A stretch of 64,000 nt of DNA from Roseivirga sp. UBA6052 (GCA_002427755.1 DIYO01000001.1:310001-374000), one strand, 5' to 3'; numbered from the stretch's first letter, positions 1 through 9,171 are shown. The notes: generated by a model not told the origin, from the letters alone. Translations and numbers: made by a program.

Positions 1-423
1 CGTAGATCTAACATTCCAACGCGATTGACCTCCCCAAGCAGATTCGCCTATTCCAATTTCAAGAGCATCTGAAACTTTGTATTCAACATAGTAGTCTAAG
101 AGATCCAGCACAAAGCCTGATTCAGTCCTTTCATTCAGGTTATTATTACCCATTAAAACAAATACATATACTCTCTTGGATAACCGGCTTGCTAAGCCAA
201 TTCTTACTCTTCTAATAGAGAAATCAAGCGCATTGTTGATGGTATCATTATCTATATGAGTACCTGGATTCATTTCCGTGTAGCGTGTCCAGAATTGTCC
301 TCTAATGGCTGCTTTTATATAAGTGTCTCCTGTTGGGTCTAGGTTGAGCTTTAGTTTTTCACTTTGCCCTTGAATGGTGAATGGAAGTAAGATCAGCAGT
401 ATAAAAAATGGCAAAAAACGCAT
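1..423 (-). CDS. Porin-like outer-membrane protein, N-terminal part (runs off the window)
   Basis: An open frame of 141 codons starts with ATG at 423 and continues past base 1, so only the N-terminus is present. It opens with a hydrophobic signal peptide (about residues 1-20, ending ...TIQGQ). The following residues alternate polar and hydrophobic as in beta-strands, with segments such as FSIRRVRIGLASRL and VYVFVLMGNNN that resemble the start of phosphate-selective porin O/P-type barrels common in Bacteroidota. It lies 182 bp downstream of the histidine kinase gene on the same strand, but the gap is large enough for its own promoter. The barrel assignment is by resemblance only. Confidence 0.6.
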   Translation of the reverse strand, partial: MRFLPFFILLILLPFTIQGQSEKLKLNLDPTGDTYIKAAIRGQFWTRYTEMNPGTHIDNDTINNALDFSIRRVRIGLASRLSKRVYVFVLMGNNNLNERTESGFVLDLLDYYVEYKVSDALEIGIGESAWGGQSRWNVRST

Positions 424-478
424 AGCCTTCGACTCTTTTGATCTATATACAATTTCGCTTAAAATCGGACGAAACGGA

Positions 479-498
479 TTGAAAATATCATATTTCAA
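479..498. promoter_or_regulatory. Imperfect palindrome upstream of the porin-like gene
   Basis: TTGAAA and TTTCAA arms separated by eight bases lie 56 bp before the porin-like start codon. An inverted repeat at this place could be an operator, but the region is AT-rich and no matching copy was seen elsewhere. Confidence 0.2.
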
Positions 499-604
499 TG
501 CAAAGGATTGCTGAAAGAAATAACTAAACTATTAATAACGAAAAGTATTTATAAACATCTATTAATCAATAGCTTATGATTAGTAAAAAACAAAGGGTTA
601 TCAG

Positions 605-1918
605 CTATGCTGGTAGACTAATTACAAACTCTGTCTTATCATCTTTTCTTTGATAGTTTAACGTGCCTTTATGTGCTAAAACGATTTTACGAGAAAGGGC
701 TAGACCAATTCCGGAACCCTTCTTTTTTGTGGTAAAAAATGGTACAAAAATCTCTTGCTCCAATTGACCCACTACACCCGGGCCATTATCAGTCACACTA
801 ATTCTAATATGTTCTTGATGGTCTTCAACGTCTAAAGCAATTCGTCCATTAGGGTTTTCACGGACTGCATCAAAGGCATTGTTGAGCAAATTGATCAAAA
901 CCTGAGTGATTAATGACTTATCAATTGGGATCTCAGATTTTAGAGAGTCGTTTATTTCAAACAGTACATCTTCATTAGGTTTAACTAAAACCGTGATGGA
1001 TTCAATCAAATCAGTTGATGAAACTAAGGTGACTTGAGGCTCAATGGTCTTATTGATCTGCTTATAAGCATTAACAAAGCCTAATATACCTTCAGTTCTT
1101 TCTTCTATAGCTAGCAAGCTTTTTACTACTTTTTGTTGGTCTTTTTCAGATAGTAAAGTCAGCTGTTCACCATCGATTAATTTTTTGTTGACAATTTGAG
1201 TCAATGATAGGATAGGGGTTGCAGAATTCATGATCTCATGAGTCATTACCCGCATGAGTTTTTGGTAACTCTCTAATTCTTTTACTTCCAATGAATTTCT
1301 TATATCAGTAAGTGAAGTTAGCCGATAGGCATCTCCCTTTAATTTGAAGACTTCAGTGCTAACCAGCAGCTTTTGCTCATTCTGATGGTCTGTCCACGCA
1401 GATGAAATATCCTCTTCAGAAGTCATAGCCTTATAAATAAGTGGATAAGAATGCTTTAAAACATCAATATTAATAATGCTCTGTGCATCTAATAATTGCT
1501 TAAATGCCTTATTAGAAAACATAATCTCACCGTTTTCTCTAAAGCATATTACGGCTACGGAGATATGTCTTAATACCGTTTGAAGCAGTTTAATTTCAGC
1601 CGCACGGCTAGTTTGTAAGTCTTCCATGCCTTGAGTTATCAGCTCATAGGCCTCCTGTAGCGCTTTAGAATTCGTTTTCTTTTGGTAGGCTCTATTGAAG
1701 TCTCCATACCTCATAGATTGTAAGAATTGAGCCCAGTTCCTTTCCTGACTTTGTAGTTTCCAAGTAAGTTCGAAAACTACAAATAACATGATACCGCCAA
1801 ACATGTATGGTGTATAAACTAAATCTGTTTCTAGATAAGAATAGATCATCCCCAGAGATAGCAAGACGATAAGCAGAACTCTTATGAGTATGACTAGAAA
1901 GCCTTTATTAAAGATCAT
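605..1918 (-). CDS. NtrY-like membrane sensor histidine kinase
   Basis: Sensor kinase of a two-component system, 437 residues. Two N-terminal membrane segments lie at about residues 8-26 and 36-50. A PAS-like region follows (about 110-190), then the phospho-acceptor segment MTHEIMNSATPI with the H-box histidine near residue 228. The HATPase domain shows the N box (NLLNNAFDAV), the G1 motif (DNGPGV) and the G2 motif (GSGIGLALS). The gene overlaps the end of the response regulator gene by 11 bp, so the two are co-transcribed, regulator first. The domain order (TM, PAS, HisKA, HATPase) matches NtrY-type kinases that partner sigma-54 activators. The signal it senses is unknown. Confidence 0.88.
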   Translation of the reverse strand: MIFNKGFLVILIRVLLIVLLSLGMIYSYLETDLVYTPYMFGGIMLFVVFELTWKLQSQERNWAQFLQSMRYGDFNRAYQKKTNSKALQEAYELITQGMEDLQTSRAAEIKLLQTVLRHISVAVICFRENGEIMFSNKAFKQLLDAQSIINIDVLKHSYPLIYKAMTSEEDISSAWTDHQNEQKLLVSTEVFKLKGDAYRLTSLTDIRNSLEVKELESYQKLMRVMTHEIMNSATPILSLTQIVNKKLIDGEQLTLLSEKDQQKVVKSLLAIEERTEGILGFVNAYKQINKTIEPQVTLVSSTDLIESITVLVKPNEDVLFEINDSLKSEIPIDKSLITQVLINLLNNAFDAVRENPNGRIALDVEDHQEHIRISVTDNGPGVVGQLEQEIFVPFFTTKKKGSGIGLALSRKIVLAHKGTLNYQRKDDKTEFVISLPA

Positions 1919-3230
1919 ACTTCTTCATTTTTCGATAGAGTGTGTTTCTACCAATCCCTAATTCTGCAGCCGCATGCGTAATATTTCCCGAATGCCTTTC
2001 TATAATCTCAGCTATCTTTCTTTTCTCAACCTCATATAAGTTGTCAGTTTGTTGAGTATCCGAATGCTGATCTAATGACTCCACCTGATTCATAACTACC
2101 ATGCGTTCTATGCTATTCTTCAATTCCCGCACATTACCAGGCCATTTGTAGTCTTCAAATGATTTATAATCAGCTTTAGCGAATGCCAGGGTTCTTTTGT
2201 ACTTCTTATTAAAGCGTGATAAGAAATAGTCAGCTAAGGGCTTAATATCGGCCTTACGATCTTTTAGGTCAGGTAAGTGTAAATGAATTGTATTAATTCT
2301 AAAAAGAAGATCCTGTCTAAAGATTGATGCATCTGTTAGCTGTTCTAAGCTTAAGTGCGTGGTTGATATCAAGCGTATATCTACTGCGCGAGGTCTATTT
2401 TCACCTACTCTATTAACCTCTCTATTCTGTAAAACAGAAAGCAACTTGCTCTGTAAGGGAAGGGGTAAGTTTCCTACTTCATCTAGCATTAAAGTACCCA
2501 GATTTGCAGCCTCAATGAGTCCGATTTTATCTTGAGTGGCATCTGTAAATGCGCCTTTCTTATGACCGAATAATGTCGATTCAAATAAGCTGTGAGTGAT
2601 TGCACCCAAATCGGCATGAATAAAAGGCTCCGCAGCCCTTTCAGACTTTTTATGAATATAACGTGCTAACACCTCCTTGCCTGTACCATGTGCACCCGTA
2701 ATGAGCAAAGAAGCTTCTGTATTAGCTACTCGCTCAACGGTTTCTGTAAGTCTCCTCATAACTTCAGAATCGCCTAAAATCATCTGATCCTGAATATTAA
2801 CTTGCTGAACGAGCACCTCATTCTTAGCACTTACATCATTCAATTGAGATTGAGACTCGGCCAAATTAATACCTGCTTGAACAGTAGCGATAAGCTTTTC
2901 ATTGGAGAACGGCTTCTCGAGAAAATCTGAAGCACCTTGCTTGAGCGCTTTTACGGCTATATCTACAAAGCCGTGGGCTGTTAATACAATCACAGTAACA
3001 GAAGGGAGCTGATCCTTGATTCTCTTTATCCATGCTAAGCCCTCTGATCCGTCAGAATCTCCAATTGCAAAGTTGAGATCGAGTAGGATTACTTTTATCT
3101 CTCCGGAATCCAAATAGACTTGTGCTTGACTTGGGTGCTCTGCCGTAAAGATTTCACCAAAAGTATCTTCTAATACCATGCTGATGGTATGGAGTAATAG
3201 CGGATCGTCATCTAAGGCTAGAATTTGCAC
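1908..3230 (-). CDS. NtrC-family sigma-54-dependent response regulator
   Basis: Response regulator of 440 residues with three domains: an N-terminal receiver (acidic DDD near residue 8, phospho-acceptor Asp in LLDLNF near 52, Lys in EKPF), a central AAA+ domain and a C-terminal Fis-type helix-turn-helix (about 415-438). The AAA+ domain shows Walker A GAHGTGKE and Walker B TLMLDEVGN. The sigma-54 contact loop reads GAFTDA where the consensus is GAFTGA. The start codon is GTG. It is divergent from the FtsX-type permease at 3397, and the gap carries a sigma-54 promoter and an inverted repeat, so the permease gene is the likely target. This three-part arrangement is common in Bacteroidota (family knowledge). 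Confidence 0.92.
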   Translation of the reverse strand: MQILALDDDPLLLHTISMVLEDTFGEIFTAEHPSQAQVYLDSGEIKVILLDLNFAIGDSDGSEGLAWIKRIKDQLPSVTVIVLTAHGFVDIAVKALKQGASDFLEKPFSNEKLIATVQAGINLAESQSQLNDVSAKNEVLVQQVNIQDQMILGDSEVMRRLTETVERVANTEASLLITGAHGTGKEVLARYIHKKSERAAEPFIHADLGAITHSLFESTLFGHKKGAFTDATQDKIGLIEAANLGTLMLDEVGNLPLPLQSKLLSVLQNREVNRVGENRPRAVDIRLISTTHLSLEQLTDASIFRQDLLFRINTIHLHLPDLKDRKADIKPLADYFLSRFNKKYKRTLAFAKADYKSFEDYKWPGNVRELKNSIERMVVMNQVESLDQHSDTQQTDNLYEVEKRKIAEIIERHSGNITHAAAELGIGRNTLYRKMKKYDL

Positions 3231-3247
3231 AAATAAATATAGTAATT

Positions 3248-3270
3248 TACTGTTCTAAGGTGGAACAGTA
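3248..3270. promoter_or_regulatory. Perfect inverted repeat, probable enhancer site for the NtrC-type regulator
   Basis: The arms TACTGTTC and GAACAGTA are perfect 8-bp inverted repeats around a 7-bp spacer. The site lies about 95 bp upstream of the sigma-54 promoter and just before the regulator's own start codon. Distance and symmetry are what is expected of an upstream activator site bound by a Fis-type helix-turn-helix dimer. It could also mediate autoregulation. Confidence 0.6.
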
Positions 3271-3353
3271 ACCTGCATCAGAATGTACACTTTTGTTGCT
3301 TTTTAACTAAAGAGAACTATATAACATGTTGATATATAGTTACTTGAAATAAA

Positions 3354-3369
3354 TGGCAGCTTATTGGCA
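3354..3369 (+). promoter_or_regulatory. Sigma-54 promoter (-24/-12) of the FtsX-type permease
   Basis: TGGCAGCTTATTGGCA keeps the invariant GG and GC separated by exactly ten bases. It matches the consensus TGGCACG-N4-TTGCW at all but three defined positions. Transcription would start near 3380, about 17 bases before the ATG at 3397. The adjacent divergent gene encodes a sigma-54 activator, which supports the call. Confidence 0.7.
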
Positions 3370-3396
3370 TTAAGGTATCGAAAGTGATCTAAAACT

Positions 3397-5823
3397 ATGA
3401 CAAAGACATTCTTCCTATCGATTCTAAGAAATCTCTGGAAAAACAGAGTTACTTCTGCCATTAACGTATTAGCTCTTACACTTGGGTTGAGTAGCGTAAT
3501 CTTCCTTTACGTTCAAAACCGCTACGAGAATAGCTTTGATATTCACCAACCAAAGGCTGAACGTATTTATAGGGTTAACACAACCATCGATTATCCTAAT
3601 AGAAAGATGCAGTCCGGGAATAGTCAACCTATGTTGGCTATTGCCATTGATACCGAATACCCGGAATTGGAATCTGTTATTCAAATCATAGGACCTAGAA
3701 GCCCTTTGTTGGCTATAAACCCAGGTACCACTTTACAGAAGAATTTCGAGGAACGTAACAACCTATTCTATGCGGATAGTGCCTTTTTAAGACACTTTGA
3801 TTATGAGTTTATAGCAGGTAACAATCGAACAGCTTTGGACGATTTAAATGCCATAGTGCTATCTGAATCTATGGTAGAAAAATACTATCCATCTTTTATT
3901 GGGAAAGAAGCAGGTCTCTTAGGTAAGGAAATTAGGATGTTCGACAAGTACCCTGTTTACATAACCGGAGTAATTCAAGACCCACCTAGCAATAGTAACT
4001 TCCCCTTTAAGCTTCTAGTATCGAATGAGATATACTATAAGAACGCACAGTGGGATTATCGAACTAACTGGGGCAATGTTGAGTCAGGGATGACCTTTAT
4101 CGTATTGAAAGAAGGTCAAGACCCACAAAGCTTTGAGAATCGTTTTCCTGATTTAGTTAAAAAGTATCGTGACGATGAAATAGGAGAGATGAGCTCTTAT
4201 TCGCTAATCAATCTATTAGACATACATGGTGATCCTAAATGGGGTTTTGCCGGGAATTATACCAGTAATCCTGCTTTAACGATAGGTTTCACAACCATTG
4301 GCTTATTCATCATTCTTTCAGCTTGCATCAATTTTATAAATCTGCAAACAGTACAAGCAGTGTCTAGATCAAAGGAAGTAGGCATTAGAAAAGTATTGGG
4401 CGGAACACGCCTACAGCTCGTGATTCAGTTTTTGATGGAAACGGTTATTCTTACATCCATAGCCTATATACTGGCAGTTTGGGTAGCAGAATTGGCCATT
4501 AACGGTTGGAATGATTTATTATCAATGGTCAACATGGACATGAGTATTGACTCTTCCGTTTGGGTGTTTGGCATCGGTTTGATATTGCTTATCAGCTTAA
4601 TTGCCGGCCTTTATCCTGCGCTGAAACTGTCATCTTATCAGCCTTCACAATCTTTAAGAAGTGGATTTTCAGCACTAACAGGTAAGAAAAAAGGGATCAG
4701 CTTAAGACAGGGTTTAGTGGTTACCCAGTTTGCTATTACACAACTCTTGGTAATAGGCACTATTGTCATTTCCTTCCAGATGGACTATTTCATCAACAAA
4801 GAGATGGGCTTTGATAAAGAGAATATGGTAACTATTGATACCTTCAACGCAGACCCTACCCAAGTCAATAGAATTACCAATGCGCTGAACGCTATTCCTG
4901 AAATCAGTTCTTACTCATTTTCTTCAGGTCCACCAATGGATAATGGTCGACACTCCACTGCTTTTTTCGAAGTAGGACATGAAGACAAGGGAGAAATGAA
5001 CACAAGAAATAAGTTTGTCGATCATAGATATTTAGAGGCTTACAATATTGAATTGGTGGCAGGTAGACCTTTTAGGGTAGATGAATATAATGATACCATA
5101 GATGCTTTTATTGTTAATGAAGCATTCATTAAACAGCTTGAGGTAGAAAGCGCTGATGATGCCATAGGAAAACAAATTCTATGTTATGGTGTCAGAGCAC
5201 CGATAGTTGGCGTTACTGAAGATTTCCATAGTGCCAAATTGACCACAGCCATTGAGCCATTGATTATGTTCCCTTGGGCTATTCAAGTATTTGGGGTTGA
5301 TGTGAAAGTCCAGTCGAGCCAGATGTCGGCAACTATGGATGAATTGTCAAAAGTTTGGGCAGAAGTTTTTCCAACAAGAGCATTTGAATATAAAACGGTA
5401 GATGACTTTATAAAAGAGTCTTATGTCACTGAAGATATCATGCTTAAAAGTGTGAGGATTTTCGCACTTATCGCGATTCTCATTGGATGTTTAGGTCTTT
5501 ATGGTTTGGTATCATTTATGGCCGCCAAGCGAATTAAGGAGATTGGAATAAGAAAGGTGCTTGGAGCTTCCTTCGGGCAAATTCTCTTTGGCTTCTCTAA
5601 TAGGTTTTTCATGCTGACGTTCCTGGCATTCCTCCTAAGTGCTCCTTTGGCTTATCTAGCCATGGACACTTGGTTATCAGAATATGTTTATCGCATACCT
5701 CTTAGTTGGGATATTTTTGGCCTAGGACTCTCTGTGACCCTGATTCTTACTTTGATCACGGTAAGCTATATCTCTTTAAATGCTGCCAGAAAGAACCCGG
5801 CAGACACACTACAAATGGAATAA
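3397..5823 (+). CDS. FtsX/MacB-type ABC transporter permease (808 aa)
   Basis: Inner-membrane permease of the large Bacteroidota FtsX family. It has an N-terminal TM helix (about 19-37), a periplasmic MacB-type core (about 40-290), three TM helices (about 290-420), a second N-terminal-like TM (about 435-460), a second periplasmic domain and three final TM helices (about 680-800). The FtsX signatures SRSKEVGIRKVLGG and RIKEIGIRKVLGA mark both halves. No ATPase gene is adjacent, so the ATPase must be encoded elsewhere. Transcription from the sigma-54 promoter just upstream would place it under the divergent NtrY/NtrC-type pair. A terminator follows directly. The substrate is unknown. Confidence 0.87.
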   Translation: MTKTFFLSILRNLWKNRVTSAINVLALTLGLSSVIFLYVQNRYENSFDIHQPKAERIYRVNTTIDYPNRKMQSGNSQPMLAIAIDTEYPELESVIQIIGPRSPLLAINPGTTLQKNFEERNNLFYADSAFLRHFDYEFIAGNNRTALDDLNAIVLSESMVEKYYPSFIGKEAGLLGKEIRMFDKYPVYITGVIQDPPSNSNFPFKLLVSNEIYYKNAQWDYRTNWGNVESGMTFIVLKEGQDPQSFENRFPDLVKKYRDDEIGEMSSYSLINLLDIHGDPKWGFAGNYTSNPALTIGFTTIGLFIILSACINFINLQTVQAVSRSKEVGIRKVLGGTRLQLVIQFLMETVILTSIAYILAVWVAELAINGWNDLLSMVNMDMSIDSSVWVFGIGLILLISLIAGLYPALKLSSYQPSQSLRSGFSALTGKKKGISLRQGLVVTQFAITQLLVIGTIVISFQMDYFINKEMGFDKENMVTIDTFNADPTQVNRITNALNAIPEISSYSFSSGPPMDNGRHSTAFFEVGHEDKGEMNTRNKFVDHRYLEAYNIELVAGRPFRVDEYNDTIDAFIVNEAFIKQLEVESADDAIGKQILCYGVRAPIVGVTEDFHSAKLTTAIEPLIMFPWAIQVFGVDVKVQSSQMSATMDELSKVWAEVFPTRAFEYKTVDDFIKESYVTEDIMLKSVRIFALIAILIGCLGLYGLVSFMAAKRIKEIGIRKVLGASFGQILFGFSNRFFMLTFLAFLLSAPLAYLAMDTWLSEYVYRIPLSWDIFGLGLSVTLILTLITVSYISLNAARKNPADTLQME

Positions 5824-5845
5824 AATTCAGCTAAATGAAACAAAT

Positions 5846-5890
5846 AAAGCCTAATGATCTGAAGGAGGATCATTGGGCTTTACTTTTTTA
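5846..5890 (+). terminator. Intrinsic terminator after the permease gene
   Basis: A 14-bp stem (AAAGCCTAATGATC paired with GATCATTGGGCTTT, one G-T pair) closes an 8-base loop and runs into TACTTTTTT. It lies 23 bp after the stop codon. Confidence 0.8.
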
Positions 5891-5968
5891 AAATGGAAAC
5901 AGTTTGATAAAGTCGTTTAAAGGGAATGCTTAATCAAAAAGCATAATTTTCATAAAAGAATTGAACTC

Positions 5969-7558
5969 ATGCATTTAAACTACTTTAAGCCGAAAGCCTT
6001 TTTAATAGTCTTATGTTTTCTTTTTTCTACAGCTGTTTATGGACAGCATAGAGCATATAAAGTTCCTCAGTTTGCTAAAGACTGGAGTAAGCCAGGAGAA
6101 CATCCAGACCATATAATACTCAACTATGGAGAGAATTCGGCTAATTCTGCAAGTGTAACATGGAGAACATCTATTGCTAAAGAAGAAGGTTATGCTGAAA
6201 TTGCTATAGCTACACCTGCTCCTAAGTTTTGGAGGAATGCAAAAACAATTAAAGCCATAACTGAAAAATTAGATGCAGCTGGCGTAAAAGATGCAGATGT
6301 CGTATCCCACTATCATTCTGTAACTTTTGATGATCTCTTACCTGAAACATTATATGCATACAGAGTAGGTGATGGTGAGATTTGGAGTGAGTGGATTCAA
6401 TTCAAGACAGCTTCGGAAGAAGCAAAACCATTCTCGTTTCTGTATGTAGGTGATGCTCAGAATTATATTTTAGAGTTATGGTCGCGATTAATAAGAGAAG
6501 GCTATCGCAAAGGGCCAGATGCGAGCTTTATCATTCATGCCGGTGACATGATCAATCATGCGCATAGCGAAAGGCAGTGGCATGAATGGTACACGGCAGG
6601 TGGATGGATTCATTGTATGCTACCATCAATTTCAGTTCCTGGCAACCATGAATATGGAGCAATAAAAGATGACAGCAAAGAGAGACAATTGTCAGTTCAA
6701 TGGAACCCTCAATTTACCTTACCTCAGAATGGAGTGGAAGGGCTTGAAGAAACCAACTACTACATAGATTATCAAGGCATGAGAATTATTGCGCTGAATA
6801 GTCTAAGAAAAGTTGAAGAGCAAGCAGTTTGGCTTGAGAGTGTATTGTCAAACAACCCTAATAAATGGACGGTAGTAACTTATCACTATCCGCTCTTCTC
6901 AGCATCCGGTGGAAGAGATAACAAAGAGTTAAGAGCCCTGTGGAAGCCTATATTCGATAAGTATAAAGTTGATCTTGCGCTCCAAGGCCACGATCATGCT
7001 TATGCCAGAGGCCGAACGACACCATATTTGGCAGATGGAGAAGAGAATCTACTGGATGGGTTGAATAAAAGAGATTATACAGGTACTGTCTATGTGGTAT
7101 CAGTTAGTGGCGGTAAGATGTATCCTTTAAGACCTAATGCGTGGGATGGATGGGATGCAGAACGAGATAGAGGTGCTGAGAATACACAACTAGTACAGTT
7201 AATAGATGTGGATGGAGATGTATTGAAATACCAATCTTTTACAGCCACTGGAGAATTGTATGATGCATTTGAAATCATCAAACAACCAGAAGGTAAGCCC
7301 AATAAATTCATAGAAAATAGGGCTAAAGCAATCGATGCAAGAAGATTCAACAATTCCATCGCTTATGCTGATCAATTACCTCTTGATCTTAAAGAAAAGG
7401 TAGAAGCCATGTATCCTGAACTCAGAATCTATCGCGTAACACTTGTAGATAATAAGGAGTTGAAAGGATATTACGTTGAGTTGAGAAAAGGTAGAAACAG
7501 AGTGAATTTATCCTTGTCTATTTCAGGGGAAGTACTCAATGAAGAGAAGGAGTATTAG
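5969..7558 (+). CDS. Secreted purple-acid-phosphatase-like metallophosphoesterase
   Basis: Exported phosphoesterase of 529 residues with a signal peptide (about 1-25, ending AVYGQ). An N-terminal fibronectin-like domain (about 45-148) precedes a calcineurin-type catalytic domain with the dinuclear metal motifs GDAQN, GDMIN, GNHEYG, YHYP and GHDHAY in the right order. In true purple acid phosphatases the second motif is GDxxY, where Tyr ligates Fe(III). Here that position is Asn, so a purple chromophore is not expected although the rest of the metal site is intact. The last 100 residues form a separate unassigned tail. The gene stands alone between a terminator and a convergent gene. Confidence 0.85.
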   Translation: MHLNYFKPKAFLIVLCFLFSTAVYGQHRAYKVPQFAKDWSKPGEHPDHIILNYGENSANSASVTWRTSIAKEEGYAEIAIATPAPKFWRNAKTIKAITEKLDAAGVKDADVVSHYHSVTFDDLLPETLYAYRVGDGEIWSEWIQFKTASEEAKPFSFLYVGDAQNYILELWSRLIREGYRKGPDASFIIHAGDMINHAHSERQWHEWYTAGGWIHCMLPSISVPGNHEYGAIKDDSKERQLSVQWNPQFTLPQNGVEGLEETNYYIDYQGMRIIALNSLRKVEEQAVWLESVLSNNPNKWTVVTYHYPLFSASGGRDNKELRALWKPIFDKYKVDLALQGHDHAYARGRTTPYLADGEENLLDGLNKRDYTGTVYVVSVSGGKMYPLRPNAWDGWDAERDRGAENTQLVQLIDVDGDVLKYQSFTATGELYDAFEIIKQPEGKPNKFIENRAKAIDARRFNNSIAYADQLPLDLKEKVEAMYPELRIYRVTLVDNKELKGYYVELRKGRNRVNLSLSISGEVLNEEKEY

Positions 7559-7593
7559 CTTTTCTAAACGCCAATTACTCCTTCTAAAAAAAT

Positions 7594-8310
7594 CTATAAA
7601 CTTCTAAGGTCTATCACCTCAAAGTTTCTCGCATCAAAGTAATCATCTAGACCGTAATCCGTATTAATGATTATACCTCCTAGCAGAGTTACTTTATTTA
7701 CATGAAATTCGTCCTTACAGGTCTTCAAGTGCTCATGAATCTTCTTATTGATAATATCATAAGCCGCTTCTGTAATAGCTTTCGCCTGATTACTACTTTC
7801 TAAAATTTGCTCTCTGTAGGGGATGAGGCTTTCTTCCAATTTCATTTGTTGGAAATCGTCATGATTATCCATATTGGGTGAATACTTTTCGTCTTGCAAT
7901 CTACTGAGGGCAAGCATAAGTGCACCACATGAGTTTCCCGTCTCTTCTTGTCTCGGACGATACATCTTTCCTAATTCACCATCCAGTGTAACCCCTATAT
8001 GTGGGCCATAAAAAATAAAGGCGCTTCCTTCATCAGGAATATGATGGGCAAATGCCGTCATTCCTGTCTGACCTGAGAATGGCAAGCCTCCTAATCCTCC
8101 CATAATGAATGGACCAAAAAGCACATTAAAGAATGTAGTAGAAGGGACGTTAATATCATCAGAGCAAACTGAAGTGGCCATAAGCACACGAGATATATCC
8201 AACTCGTGCTCAATCTGCATTCTACCTAAATAGTGTATTGAAGTATCTTTTGCATCCTTGGCATCTGGAAAAAATCCCTTTACCACCTTATCAAATTTTC
8301 GCTGTAGCAT
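7594..8310 (-). CDS. LCIB-type (theta-class) carbonic anhydrase homologue
   Basis: A 238-residue protein that I recognise as the LCIB/LCIC beta-carbonic-anhydrase-like family first known from algal CO2-concentrating systems. Conserved stretches are MATSVCSDDIN, FGPFIMGGLGGLPF, AFAHHIP, IFYGPHIGV and SCGA. The expected zinc ligands are Cys49, His89 or His90 and Cys128; Asp51 follows the first Cys. There is no signal peptide, so it is cytosolic. It lies 129 bp downstream of folE on the same strand and may be co-transcribed with it, which links it to the zinc-related cluster. The expected activity is CO2/bicarbonate interconversion; some family members are inactive, so activity is inferred. Confidence 0.75.
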   Translation of the reverse strand: MLQRKFDKVVKGFFPDAKDAKDTSIHYLGRMQIEHELDISRVLMATSVCSDDINVPSTTFFNVLFGPFIMGGLGGLPFSGQTGMTAFAHHIPDEGSAFIFYGPHIGVTLDGELGKMYRPRQEETGNSCGALMLALSRLQDEKYSPNMDNHDDFQQMKLEESLIPYREQILESSNQAKAITEAAYDIINKKIHEHLKTCKDEFHVNKVTLLGGIIINTDYGLDDYFDARNFEVIDLRSL

Positions 8311-8439
8311 ACTGTCTAAAAAATTAGCGTCATTTAAAAATTCACTCTTAAGATAGAATTTATCGCAAAGAATGTAAGAATCAGTACAGGAATAAATTGT
8401 TAAAGAGGGCTAAACAAGAAATACAAGACGCAAGAGCAA

Positions 8440-9114
8440 CTACTTGTCTAAGTCTTGATCAAGACAACTGTAGAACTCTTTTCGTCTTTCAATATCATTG
8501 AATTCCCCACCGTATTCTATAGTGGTTGTATAGCTTGATTTATCTTTTATTCCTCTTGATGAGACACATAAGTGCTTGGAAGCAATCATAACAATTACAC
8601 TTTCAGTCTCAAGTGCTTGCTGTAGATCCTTCAATATTTGCAGACATAGTCTCTCCTGAACTTGTGGTCTATGTGCGTAATAGTCCACCAGTCTATTGAT
8701 CTTCGATAGACCAATAACTCTTTTATTAGGGATGTAGGCTACATGTGCAAAACCAGTTATGGGTAAGAAGTGATGCTCACATGCAGAGTCAATGGTAATG
8801 TTGCTCTCAATCAACATTTTACCATAACCATACTTGTTTTCGAATGAAGAAAGTTTAGGCTTGTTCTCGGGGTTCAGGCCATAAAAAAGCTCCTTAACGT
8901 ACATTTTGGCTACACGATAAGGTGTACCTGATAAACTATCATCTGTTAAGTCCAAGCCGAGCTCTTCCATAATGATTTTGAAATGCTTTTGAATGTTCTG
9001 GATCTTTTCAGCATCAGGCTTATCAAAAGCATCTGCTCGTAATGGTGTTTCTACATTGGTTGAAAGGTGCATATTTCCAATCTCCTCAATCTCCTTTAAT
9101 AGCTTCTCTTCCAT
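8440..9114 (-). CDS. folE: GTP cyclohydrolase I
   Basis: Catalyses GTP to 7,8-dihydroneopterin triphosphate, the entry to folate or, through the related route, queuosine-type pterins. The 224-residue length is typical. The core motifs CEHHFLPITG, IGLSKINRLVD, HRPQVQERL and SKHLCVSSRGIKD are present. Predicted zinc ligands are Cys112, His115 and Cys183, so this is the zinc-dependent FolE type. Its promoter is overlapped by a 15-bp palindrome next to a divergent Fur-family gene, so control by zinc is likely. Zinc-enzyme genes in Zur regulons are a known pattern. Confidence 0.93.
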   Translation of the reverse strand: MEEKLLKEIEEIGNMHLSTNVETPLRADAFDKPDAEKIQNIQKHFKIIMEELGLDLTDDSLSGTPYRVAKMYVKELFYGLNPENKPKLSSFENKYGYGKMLIESNITIDSACEHHFLPITGFAHVAYIPNKRVIGLSKINRLVDYYAHRPQVQERLCLQILKDLQQALETESVIVMIASKHLCVSSRGIKDKSSYTTTIEYGGEFNDIERRKEFYSCLDQDLDK

Positions 9115-9141
9115 AATTATTTGGGCTTAGAATTTATGATG

Positions 9142-9171
9142 CAAAAATAGTCAAGACTATTGTAGATGCAA
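9142..9171 (-). promoter_or_regulatory. Promoter of folE
   Basis: On the minus strand TTG (9171-9169) is followed after 19 bases by TATTTTTG (9149-9142), a perfect match to the Bacteroidota sigma-A consensus TTG-N17-23-TAnnTTTG. The -33 element lies inside the palindrome at 9167-9181, so a bound repressor would block it. Confidence 0.72.
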
